Shown: positions 14,561 through 26,846 of the stretch, in pieces
How positions within the stretch are numbered: the stretch's first letter is position 1
Layout: every line of letters begins with the position of its first letter
NCBI GenBank assembly: GCA_036785705.1
Contig: JAWUZG010000356.1
Coordinates: forward strand, 717,136-781,135
Direction: 5' to 3'
DNA from: Acanthornis magna
Taxonomy: Eukaryota > Chordata > Aves > Passeriformes > Acanthizidae
DNA length: 64,000 bases
Position numbers and translations under genes: made by a program
Notes under the pieces: generated by a model
Database searches by the model: none
Told to the model about the DNA's origin: nothing
What the model saw: the letters and a program-made list of their open reading frames with translations, nothing else

Positions 14561-15561
14561 CTGTCACAGTGGAATTCTTACAACGGAAAGGATTGTTCTC
14601 ACATTTCAGATTATGACTGCTCACTTCCCTGGAGGCCAGACAGACAAACTCAAGGTTTCTTCATCTCCCTGTCTGAGTGGCTGGCAGGGCAGCTGCCTGA
14701 AGCACCAGTTGGAGTTGAGTTCTGTGTGTCACTGTTGATGTTTTGGGAGCAATGCTGGACTTGGCAGGGGCTGTGCTTCAGCTTTTGTTCATGTCATGGC
14801 TTTGCACACTGAAGCCATTCACAGAATGACTTCATACTCGCATCCAAAGGAGAAGGGCATACTCACTTGGATATCAGAAGGATACTCACTTGTGTCTCTT
14901 CGACTTTGAAATGTGCCACTAGTGTGTACACGTGCAACATTTTCTCCTGTTACAGTTCTGTTGAAGGGTTTGATCTCATCTCGGACCTCTTTGGCTGAGA
15001 GAAAGGTCCCCTCTGTGCCCCTTTTCTGACTGTATGAAGGGAAGGTGGCTGGCAGCATGCCTTCTGCATTTACTGCTAGGACAGAATCTCCCCTGGTGCC
15101 AGCACACATCCCTCCTGTGAGCTCCATATGGCCCCACATCTCAAAGGAACACTTAGAGGTCAGCAGCATATCTTTTACCTTGGAGCTTACCTTTATTGTT
15201 ACAGTCCCATCCTGACACCTTCTGGGCAGGAGCCTTTGTGTGGGTATGAACTCAGCAGCCTGAGTTGTCAGTTCCCCTGTAAAATCCCTCAGCTACAGGA
15301 GGGGTGAGAGGGAATATGTTTAGAGAAGAAATTTGCCATATTTGCATGATGTTAGTAACCCAAACAGCTACGCAGGAGTCATTCTACTTAATTTGAGAAA
15401 AAAAAAAATCTCCATCCTGTGTGTCACCAAATATTTCACAGAAATTGATAAAGAATAATTTAACTAAGAAACACTGTCAGTGCAGCTGAAATTTGAAATT
15501 CTGAACTTGTGAGATGTGGTGGTTCATAACATTGTGGTCTTATTCTCACCAATGTGCCCAG
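14561..15561. other. Unique DNA, no gene seen
   Basis: A 116-codon minus-strand open frame lies at 14819-15169, but it shows no recognisable domain or splice context. I treat the stretch as noncoding. Confidence 0.5.
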
Positions 15562-15606
15562 GCACACACACATACACACACACACAAATATACACACACA
15601 CATCCA
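15562..15606. repeat. Interrupted (CA)n microsatellite
   Basis: CACACA runs broken by AT and AAAT, about 45 bp. Confidence 0.8.
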
Positions 15607-15948
15607 CCCATGTCCACATGTGCTCAAAATTGCCTGAAATAAGACGTATTTACAGAAAATACTTGCCTGTAGGGTTGTTGTGGTAGGATTCACACCCCAT
15701 ACTTTATACCTGAGAGTGGGCTGTTTACAACCTTTGCTAAACATAACAGCATTTTAAGGAAGGAGTTTGCAGGAACATTTGGCTTTCCATCCCCCAGTGG
15801 ATCGCACTTTGACCCTTTTTTGAACATTTTTCATATATGGCACAATTGCTAAAATCCCAGTTGTTTCCTATTTACTTGATTGTAGAAGTTTGTTATGTAC
15901 ATATGTTTTTTGATTCAGATGGCATGATAAGGGCTGGTTTAAATAACG

Positions 15949-16065
15949 GTTTGTTTGTTTTGTTTTTTGGTGCGGGGGTTTTTTGTTGTTTGTTTTGGGG
16001 GGGTTTTTGTTGTTGGGGGGGTTGGGGTTTTTTTTTGTTTGTTTGTTAGTTTGGTTTTTTTCTTG
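15949..16065. repeat. G/T-rich low-complexity tract with G-runs
   Basis: An interspersed T and G tract with four G-runs at 15974-15978, 15997-16003, 16015-16021 and 16024-16027. The runs are long enough to permit a plus-strand G-quadruplex, although one loop is about 18 nt. It resembles the A/C-rich tracts at 14441 and 50358 on the opposite strand. Confidence 0.8.
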
Positions 16066-16941
16066 TTAATAGAAATTATCTCCTTTAAGGAGTTTTATGG
16101 CTAACAGCAATGTCACCTTTGTTTAGCATATTTGGGGGGCTCATTCCTTGTTCAGATGCCTAGAAGGCCTCAGCACAGAAAAAATGTTGCCTAATCTTTA
16201 ACATAACTCAGAAGTCTTGCTGAGAAGTTGAAACAGGATTAGAAAACTCAGTGTCTGATCCTTTGAGGACTGCTGCTTCAAAGGAGCTATACAAAGCTGC
16301 ACAAAAAAAAGGAGTGAATGAACAAGATTGAGCCCTTTGAAATATTTACTGTTCAATGAATTTGGAGAGGAAGGCAGAATATGATGAGGCCTTCCCACTC
16401 CTGAAAGGTGATAGTATCCTCTTGTTTTATTAATAGGAAAAGTATGATATTACTACTTTGACATTTCTTTTGTTTGGCAGAACCTGGAGACACTGATTTA
16501 AGTATTATACCATATATCTATACATACATATGCAAGTGGTAGAAAAAAACTTAAAAGTTCCATTTATTACTCACTATTATCTTCTTTTTTTTCCCCCGGA
16601 GTACTTCCATTCCCTGTAAAACACATCCAGTAACTGGATCAATAGCCATCATATATAAAACACTAATCATTAAGAATAATTCTTTTACATGGTTTACACT
16701 ATCGCTCAATGTCCTGGTAGCAGTTCCTCTCAATTTCAAAGCAGTTGTCGAGCTTGAATTCTTGTTTTGGCTCTGCAACAGATGGAGATGTGCGTGTCCT
16801 GATGAAAATTCAGACTTGGAAGGGAACTGTTCCCCTATCACACAGTGTGTACCAAGCCTGTGCCTGAATTTATTTACCCAGCCACTATTTGCAAACAATT
16901 ATGTGTTTCTCTGGTTTCCTGCAGTTTCTCAGCTTCTTCTC

Positions 16942-16972
<31 letters not shown>

Positions 16973-19900
16973 GGAAACACAGGCTTCAGGTTTTTGTTGA
17001 TAAACTTGAATGTTTTCATTTTATATTTCCTTATGCTCATCTTCTGAAAGCATCTTAAAAGATCACCTGATCCATAGAGTAAACTATAATTTCATTAAAA
17101 TGGGTAGACTTCAGGTGACAATATGATCCATCGAGATAATATCATCCAAAGGACACAGCACAGCACGCCTTAGAAGCCTAGGGGCTCAGACTTTGTTATC
17201 CATGCGGTGTTGTGTTTATATGAGCTCCTAAATGCAAGGAAAACTTTTCAACCATAAACCAAACATAGCTTTTCATATTTTATTTGGCAACTTCATTGGC
17301 GAGTTGCTGTATGGAGCCAGTAAAACTCAACGTGGAGGAACAACTTTTGCCATCTCAGCTTGAGAATGAGGATCCCAGTAACCAGGCATATGCCCTTCCT
17401 GTGTGCATGGTATTGTGTTTTTAATTGCATTTAGTGCAAAGGTTAATAAGAGCTTGCTAATAGATTTAGGAAAAATAATTGTTGAAAACAAAACCCAGTC
17501 CCGAGTCAAAAGTTCATTGGTTTTGAGAGGATTGTAAAAATATTTCAGGGGAGGCCTTAAATTCTTCAGTGGATTGCTATTTATCTATGGTCATGCACAT
17601 GCTAAATAATGATATTAAATAAATTACTCTCCTGTTGTGTTTTATAATAGAGCAAAGCCTTCCAACTATATAAACAACACTTTATTTTTCCAGCATTAGG
17701 GAATAAAATGGAGAGATGGCCTTGTGGGTTGACTATTTGAGGTTCATGACTGAACAGCAATTTCCAAAGCTAAGCCTAACTGTGATGATAAGTTATGCCT
17801 TTTGTAATGCTTCCTCATGCAAATTAAGGCATCTTTTGAGCAACCTGTGCACATTACATTTCATATTTGGTAAATCTTATGCATTTCCCATCATGTTGGA
17901 AGGAACTGCCAGTGTTTTAAAAAAGCAATTTATTTTGTTGTCTTTGAAGTAGCTGATGCATTAGTAACCCTGCCACCTTTGAAATTAAACAGGATTTTGT
18001 CTGCAGTTGGAACACTCTGAAGTGTTCTTCTATTTTTAAATCTCATATGCGTATTTGAAATGCCTTCAGCTCTCCTGCAGATGGGTTTTTTTTAATGATT
18101 GCTGTTGTCTCTAAATGGGTCTTGGCATTTTTATTCAGTTTGTGATGAAGCAATTATTTTTGCTAATTGAATGTACAGGGAATGACTTGAGACAGGGAGC
18201 AAACAACATCACATAGTCATGGGTGCTTTAGAACTAAGGTCATCCAAAATACAGCATAGCAGCCTTTGTATTTCATCTTCTAACTCTCCCAATAGATGAG
18301 TAAATTTAATGTCTCTGACTCCAAGGCTTTATTACTTCCTCAAGTAGAAGAGAAATATTCACTTTACATGTGTACAGCTTGCAAAAGAAGTGTCCTAAGT
18401 GATGTTTGCCAAAGGACATTGGTGTTGGTACACTGCGTGTTATCATTAACTGCTCAAGTACTACACTGGTGAGTATAAATAACAGGAAGATAGATGTGCT
18501 GTCAGATTCTTCTGACTACCTGAGATATTTCGGCACAGAATCAGAGCAGTGGAAGGAGAGACAGCTTTGAGCCAGACCTGCAGGTCTCAGATGCTTGCAA
18601 CAACAGTAGATATTTGTGCATGCTGGGAAGATAGAAATGTTCCAGTAATTTCTCTCACAGTCCCTTGCTGACTATAGCTTAGAGCAGTGTAAAAAGTACC
18701 TTACTGTCACTTCTTCAGTGTTGATCATCACCAAACATGACAATAAATAAGTTTCAGGCTAAATCAGCCATCTAATTCCTTCAAACAGTCTTCAAAACAT
18801 ACTGCTTTCTACTGAACTGTATTGATAGGAAAAACTAAAGAAAGAAGGAAGCTTACTAAATGCACAGCAATTGAGCAGTGGGATAAGAATGCTTTGGGAG
18901 AGGATGAAGTTAACAAGAGAAAACTGAGCTACATTTTAGAGAGCTATTGCTCACTGAGAGCCCTGTTCAATGCACATCTGTTGCCAAGAAAGGAAATCAA
19001 ACTAGGCTTACTGAGAGTGGCAAAATAAGTAATATTTGAAAATACCATATGGATAACATTAGTCACTTGGTCCTGGACAAGGTGAACTATGAGGTTAATC
19101 TAGTATGGCAAATCCCATTGATAATGTTGGCATGTGCTCCACAAAATTGGCTGCCCAGGGAACAAGGGAAACATTGTTTTTTTACTGTGTGACACAGGAG
19201 ACCTAAAGCAGTCAAAAATCCAGTTACTGGAAGATAGTACACACCAGACAGGAGGTATTTGCTAAAATTACACATGCTGGACATTGCTGCCCTAATTTCC
19301 CTGTATAATTGCTGAATTTGTATTGTAGCGTATGCATCACTAAATTTCCTAAAACTGCGAAGCAATTTGATCAGCTCTGTTGAGGAGTTTTTATGTGTCA
19401 AACCTTGTAAAGTACTGTTTGTGAAAGAACCATGAAAGAGAAAGCCACAGAATCCCTTTAAAATATGTCAAACAAATCAAGCAAGGACAAAAATCAGGTG
19501 ACAGAAATTGCATTTCTTTTTGTGAACAGGAAAAAAGGAATTTTGCTGTAAGCTAGGCCATGCTTTTCCATCACTTAGCACCATTAATGCTGCACTAACA
19601 TAGCCTAATCCTTTTTGTCAATGTATTTCTGTTAATTTGACAGCCTTTGGTAACATTCACATCTCTCTTGGGATGTTAATATATCCTGGGTTGAAGTGAA
19701 TAGAGTGTGAAATCATGGTTTATAGCTCATTTTGAAATTATTTTCTTCTTCAGAAGATTAGAGAAACCCATATGCATGGTTCAAACTCTCCCCTACCCAT
19801 GTGATGGGGAATGGAATAAACAAATAAATATTGGCCAGCGTCCTTGCAGCACGCTGTTGCACTATGTCTGGCCTTGGGAGAGCTGTATTAATTCCACTGC

Positions 19901-22398
19901 AGTGCTCTGTCAGAGGAGTAATCCTCCACTCAGAGTCAGGTGAAGTTTCCCTAGAGCTGTGGCACAGTGGATCTGCCACCTACCTGTGGATGTTGGCGAG
20001 CTCCCAAATACTTTGGAGTTGAGTATGTGTGTCTAAGAGCCACTTTGAAAACATCAGGGCTAAAGATGTGGACAAGTCATTGTGCTTTTAAATAAGACAT
20101 TATGGTCAGTGGTTTTTTTGTCTTCCATGTGATAATCATGGTCTTGTTAGATTTCCACATTCCCATGGGAATGAAGTTAGGATGTGCACAGAAATACTGC
20201 CGTTCATTTTGTATTCTTTCCAGTGCGCTTTTCATCTACACATCATGGAGCAGAAAATGAGAGGCTTGCACTCCCCTAATTCTCACAGGGGATCATTAGG
20301 ATTCCCCACTGTTGTCTAATCATGTGCTGTCCCATTGATGTGTAGTCAATTGCTGGGTAATTGTGTTTTGTGGAGTAGATCTCGCTTGAGTAAAGCAGTG
20401 TGTTGGCTTTAGTTCCGGGAAACTGGTATGGATTTTTAAGCTCTTAAATGAACAACAGATCATTCTGTGCTCCACAATGTATAAGCACAAAGTATGGAGG
20501 GAATAAGTAATGGAGAAAGGAACATTTAAAATTTATGTTTGCAGGTGGACTTGTGTGTGGAAGACGTATCTCACATGCATGGCAAATCAGCTTATTTTTA
20601 ATTTTTGAAATGCTGGAAGGAGTTTGTGAATAAGACTGCCAGTGGGGCTGCCTTAGCCACTGGAATATGCCTGTCATAACACACCTGGTTGAAGTTCCTG
20701 CTGTGAACTGGGGAGCTGTGAGGCCTGAGCAACACCAGGGAGAGTAAATGAGTGGTGTGGAGGAAAAAAGTTGTCTTCAAACTCTTTTTTTATTGTGTGC
20801 TCCTCATGCTCTGAGCTGCAGTCGTTAGCCCACTGTGGGTGAATGGAGTAGAGTTCCAGCTGAAGCCGTGCTGTGTACCCAAGCTTCTTTGGTCTGGATA
20901 ATATTGCTGAGTGTTTTCTGCAAGTTGAGGGAATGCAGGGCCCTGCAGTCTAATATTCAGGTATATATTAGGAAAAGAATCCCTTGGCACCAGGGCAGTT
21001 ATGGCGAGCCCCATGATGTCTCATGGGCATAGGCCATTATTTATGAAACAAAACTTATAAAACAAAATCTCTTCCCCACAAAGTTATAGATGGGCAGGGT
21101 GGAGGGAAAACTGACTCCTTTCACAGAAGTACCAAATTCACTGAATTCACCACATCAACTTCATTTTGTACGGTCTAGCTGGTTGGCCCAGAAAGTGCTT
21201 CTGTCTTTGAGGGTTTCTGCAGGTGGGGGTCGTGCCTGTCCCAGGCAGCCAGTGGGGTCATCTGCTGGGGGGGACACTTTGGGCTGTCTGGCCTGGCTTG
21301 GCTTTTGCTTTGTTGCCACCTCTGTGGGGTACACTAGGCTATTTTCAAGCTAGTGGTATTATTAGGCTAAATGACTTTAAACCAGGAACCTTCATGAGTG
21401 TGTGGGTGCTGCAGGGCAGTGTTGATCAGCCTCGGTGTGAAACTGAGAGCAGCAGCACAGGAAAGGTTACTTAATGTTATTTTATGGCAGCACATACGTT
21501 TTGCAAATGGCTGTTTTGAAGGTCAGCCTTTTGCACGTGCTGCTTTTCCCAGTTCCCTGTCTGCCTTCAGCTCACAGCCAGGCTGGCCATGGTTATTACC
21601 TTAGAGTCATTTTTTGAGTTGCATTTGAGATGAAGATAAGAGGTAGGGCAGATTATCGGTGATAGCTGATGAGGTTGTTATGATGAGACATTAGCTAGGG
21701 ATGGGAGAAAAGGGAGAAAATAATAATGTGTTCGCTTTCCTGTGTGATAATGGTGTGGCAGTTTCTGTGCACATACAACGCCAGTAACTCCGTGTGTTGA
21801 GAACCACGAACAGAAGGTTATAAAGGCTGCAGAGCAGTTCCAGCTGCTGTTTTATGCAGATGCACCACAGTATGAAATGATGAAATTTGCTTGTAGCAAG
21901 TTTTGCTTCCTCTTATTTTATTACATTTTGTATACTTTTTATACTGTATTTTGTATACTTTTTTATACCGTATTTTGTGTTCTATCATAAAACTCCATTT
22001 TCACTGACCCATAGATTTTTTTAATATGCACCAGCTCTCTCAGACAAGGCAGACGCAATTTTTCTTAACATATTTTTCAGCAAGACCAAGGAAAAAGAGT
22101 GAATTATGATGAATTTTGTATAAAAAGGTACATCAGAAAATAATCTGAATTAAGACTAAATGCTTGGGTTTATATTTTTCTTACTTTTCTTTCTTATTTA
22201 ACTGCTCTATCCTTTTTCCCTAGTCCTTGTCTAAAGATGGAAAAATTCATAGTAAAAGAAGTATGTGATCACAATCCGATCTTTACTGTGCAGACAAATG
22301 CAGAATTCCTTCAGTTTAATGACTCCACTGATTAAAAAACTCATAGGAAAGACTGGGAGGAACTGTAAAAGTTCAGTAAAATTAAGAAGTCCTGGGGG
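16066..22398. other. AT-rich unique DNA, no gene seen
   Basis: Contains a 26-nt poly(T) run (16947-16972) and scattered short open frames without recognisable domains. The poly(T) could be the reversed tail of an old retroposon, but no element body is recognisable next to it. Confidence 0.5.
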
Positions 22399-22420
22399 TT
22401 TTTGTTTTGTTTTGTTTTGT
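22399..22420. repeat. (TTTTG)n short repeat
   Basis: Four to five TTTTG units preceded by a five-G run. Confidence 0.8.
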
Positions 22421-25400
22421 GAATATAATTACTGAATAAGCAGGTCCCAAGAAAATGTTGAGCTGAAACCAAATCCTTAATTTGGCCATTGAAGTTGAAT
22501 TCATAATTCCTCAGTGAAGTTATTTTTACTGCTTAAGGTAAAGAAGTTCTAAATATTACTGTAATATCACCGATTCTTAAACATGGAGGTAAAAGCTGAG
22601 TATTTATGCTTTATGAGAAGGTAGAGGAGTGGTACAAGACATCATGACTATTGTTATATTTTTATTCCTTGACAGACAGCTACTAACACCTTGTACTATA
22701 AAATATGGGCATATATGCCAAATAACATTGGTTACACATTGTTCTTTGTGGCATTTTCAACACATCCACTAAGTCTCTGTTCTACTCACCACTCTCTTAT
22801 TGCCTGCAGAGAGCTTTGCCAATACTTGATGAGTCATCACATGATTTCTGAATTTAAGGAAAATAAATGCTCATTTGATATGAACAGGGCTGATGCCACT
22901 AAGAGGACTTTGGGGTTTGCAGGTTTATCACAAGTTGCATGTGTGTTACCTTCACAATAAGGCTTTAGGTGTTAGAAGGATGAAGAATGCAGTCTATTAC
23001 TACCTCTTAACAGATATCAGGACTATCCTGTTCACAGGGATGGATGTGTACTTGAGGCAGCCACCATGCTAATTACCACTTCCTCAACTTGGGAATCCCA
23101 GTTTGTTCATCAAACATGAAATATCAAAGTCAACAACAGTCTGGCATTTAGTATTTTCATATTCACATCTTCACTGTTACTGGTATGTTTTTTTAAGTCA
23201 TATTTTACGCATCCAGTTGCAAACACGAGTTGGTTTTCAGTGTAAGGACAGCTGGTAAGGGCAGATTGGGAATGCAGGAAAACAAGAATGAATTGCCCAG
23301 GCCTATCAGTTGTGCAGCAGAGGGATATAGGAATTGAAATGTCAGTGTTTTGGAGAGGGGGTGATCAATGTGAATTTGAAGCTTGTTTCTGCCTCACTTC
23401 AAGTGACAAAATATTCCTGACATCAGCTTTAGGAAAGAGACTTATATTACCTGTGAATTGGTTAGGGACTGCCTTGCAAGGAGAACTTTGTATATATTAT
23501 CAATTGCAGTATTTTTGAAACAAACACAACCAAGACTCATAATTTCACAGCAAGGACAAGAAAACAAATCTCAGTGGCAGGCTCACACTGAAGGAAAGTA
23601 ACTAAAAGGTACCAAGCCTACCTCACTCCAAAGATAAAGGTTATAAGAGCAGCTCTTATACACCTCAGTGCAGAAGCTTGCATCCACTAAGTGGCCATCT
23701 GCTGAGTAGAAAAAATAAATGGAAGTGTGAAGGGTTTTTCTTGGCATAGTATAATGTCAGATACCCATATCTGCAATTTAAGATTATACTACACTGGGAA
23801 GTAAAGCAAAAATAACCCTAAAAAATCTCCAGCCTTTTCCAGCTGATTGTTGCCTAGGATAATTCAATTACATATTATACATGTAGAATGAATTATTTAA
23901 AAATCCAGTATTAAAAGAATTAAAAAGCAGCAATTCTTTTATTTCCCTGCTAAATGTAACCACCAAGACTTTGTCCTTCTGTAAGTAAAATCAGAAATAT
24001 CTAAACTTTTGCCAGGGTGTGTGTCCTGTTGGATCTATATATTCACTAGAAACACAAGGATGCTAGGGTAGGAATCACCAACCTGTTCTATGCATATCAT
24101 TGAATATTCCTTGTAGATGATAGTTGTGAGTCTTTTGTGAGTTGCTGTGCCCATCAGTACCACTGGATCCTCTAGGGCTTGTGCTCAGGCTGGAGAGATG
24201 TCCTGAAACACCTTGTGCACAGCCATGGATAAAGGCCCAAATATAGATTTGCACATAGAGTGCAAATCTCAAAAGCAGGGCAGAAACACAACCATGTATA
24301 AAGATTTGATTTTATCAGTAACCTGGCAAGCAGGGTCTAGAAAAAGAAAGAGGCCTCTGTTCAGCATATTGCCAGCTTTTCTGTTGTGTCCTAAATTTTT
24401 TGTACCAGTAACATTTCTCAAGGTGTTGGTAGGAATTTCTGCATGAGCAAGGCTGCAAGATATGGTTCTACTAATGCCAATATCTTTTGAGGTGTATGGC
24501 TGCTCCATTCGGTGGGGATTTGTACTGATGGGTAGCTCTCTAGAAGCCAGCTGAAATATGTACCCATATGAATTTATGTTGGTTGTAAAATTACATGACA
24601 GAAGTGCAGTATTTCCTGCGAATTATTGCTGTATGCCTTCCTAAGTCTCTCATCTTACATTACATTTCCTAAACTCAGGGCTAAAATGCTGTACTTTTTA
24701 GGCATGTATTTCAAAGGTCAGCATGGAGTTATATCTCAATTCATATATAAGAAAGAAAAATAATAATTGCAAGGAAGTGTTACTATTCATTGGCTTTTCC
24801 ATCAATCTCCTTCTTGTTTTTACTTCATTTGCAGCATATGATTTCAGGGCATGAAGCCAAAGTGGACTTTTGCGTCAGCTAGTCTCACTTGCATATAGCA
24901 ACTCCTCAATTATCACTTAGCTTCTCCTTTGTTATGCTCTGTGCTCCTTAGTTTATAAGGATTACTTTCAGTAAGACAGTTAAACTCAATATAAATGTGC
25001 TTTGAGATTAATACCTTGCCTGTTAATTTGTTCCCAGCTTCTCATCTTCATGGTTAAAAATATACATCAGGTAGGAATCTGAATGCACTTAGTTTTGGCT
25101 TTTAGCTGACTGTTCTTGCTGCCTACCAAGAGTGTTAAGTCATAACAGACATCTGGCTATATATAGAGAGGAAAAAACTGTAAATATTATTTGAATGCTA
25201 AGTGTACTTCAGGATTTTTAAGACATCTCACTATAAGCCTTATTAGTCTTTTATGTTCTTGCATTTCCGGGCTGGTATGACCTGAACAGAGAGAATGAGA
25301 TTGTCATTTCCCTTCTGCTAGGGGCGAATATAATTTATTTTTCTTCTTATTATTGGACTCTCTTAACAGGAATTAAGGCTCATTGCTTTAAAGACACATG

Positions 25401-26792
25401 TGTTTAATAACAGGGATTTGATGTGTGCTGATCTCAGTGCCCATATGAAGTCTCCTGCAGATCAGAAGCAGTGCACAGCTGCAGATATTTGTGCACATGA
25501 AGTGCCTTAGAGGACCACTGCCTAACTGCATGCATTTTACATGCTTTTCTTCTGATATGGATCTAAAGCTGCCAACAACAGCGTGGGAGCAGCAAAACTT
25601 AAAAGGAAAGGAAGGAATGTTTCCAATAAAATTTGCCTCCCTTGCATAGTCTAAGTGACAGCAAGCATTCCAGCTTTGAGGGCTTCCAGTTGGCATTGTA
25701 TGAAAATATATTTCAAAGTGGGGAGAAAATATGAATATAAAGAGGAGGAAGAATGAACTGCGGCACCACTGGGCTTCATTCACAGCCAAGGCTGTGGAGA
25801 GGGAAGTGGTGACAACTTTGGAGTTATATGTGCGTAAGAGCAAAGTTTCCCACATGTGTTCTCATCAGTATCACAGTTTGGGGTGCTTGGTAATGGAGGT
25901 TTGGGCTTCAGCCAGTGGGAGGCAAGGCCAACCACAAAGTTCAGATCTGGATCCAAATGCCTGCGTGTTTGGGAGTAGTTATCCCTCTGGTTCGAGATTT
26001 TACTCATCTTAGCCATGCACAAAAATAAGTAACAAACATGAAAAAAGATGATTTTCAAGTTGGAGCTGTAATACTTTAAGTATTTAAGCCCTTTAGCAGT
26101 TTTGATTAACCAGGGGATTACATGAGATTTTGTGTGCCATTTACTTTATAAATTTGCTAAAATGAAATATATGACAAATACTTTGTCATTTGTACTGCAG
26201 ATCAATCTTAAATGAGCCTGAAATGAGGTTTGGAGTAAATACCACTTGTGCCTCCATATCAGATCTTGTGCTTTAGGGAGCACTTGGTTATCTGCAGGAG
26301 AGAGAGTGAGCTCCTACCATACTCTAAAACCAGCTCTTCAGCTGTACTAAGGGAGAAGAGATGGAGGCCACTGTGCTGGCAGTGACGTGGCAACCACTTG
26401 CCAATGTCACAAAGCCATGGGCAGAAATGGCTGCTGTGAGTTGCACTTGCTGTAGAACATTGCTGCATTTTGCTAAATATCCTCATTTTCTGCTTGGAAG
26501 ATCTGATTTTTTCCCCATTTCGGGGGACTCTGCTTCTACAAGCATAAATGTGGACATTTTGTGCTTCTACTTATTCTACACCCTGCAATTAGGTCATCTT
26601 CCTGACCTAATTGCATGGGGTGGAATATACAGAAGATGCTGGAGAGTGCTTAATTTATTTGGAGTTGAGGAGATGGCTTCAGTTGCCGGAGTTGGCACAG
26701 CAGCAGCCTACAACCATTGCTCTTGCACTTCTGTTGTGGCAGGAGCTCCTTGGTTCTTGGAGGTGCTAGAAAATCCCTGCTTCTTGTAAGAA
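22421..26792. other. AT-rich unique DNA, no gene seen
   Basis: The longest open frame is a 155-codon minus-strand frame at 25388-25855, with a 142-codon plus-strand frame just after at 26361-26789. Neither shows a recognisable domain, family motif or splice context. No mobile element is recognised. Confidence 0.5.
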
Positions 26793-26846
26793 GAATTCTT
26801 TGCTACAATTTCACCCCCTGAATTCTTTGCTACAATTTCACCCCCT
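26793..26846. repeat. 27-bp perfect tandem duplication
   Basis: Two identical 27-bp units (26793-26819 and 26820-26846), beginning GAATTCTTTGC and ending CACCCCCT. The pair is followed by shorter GAAACCCCCT reiterations. Confidence 0.9.

Noticed and set aside
16947..16972. Tail of a recent retroposon
   Set aside because: No target duplication or element body was recognised next to the T-run.
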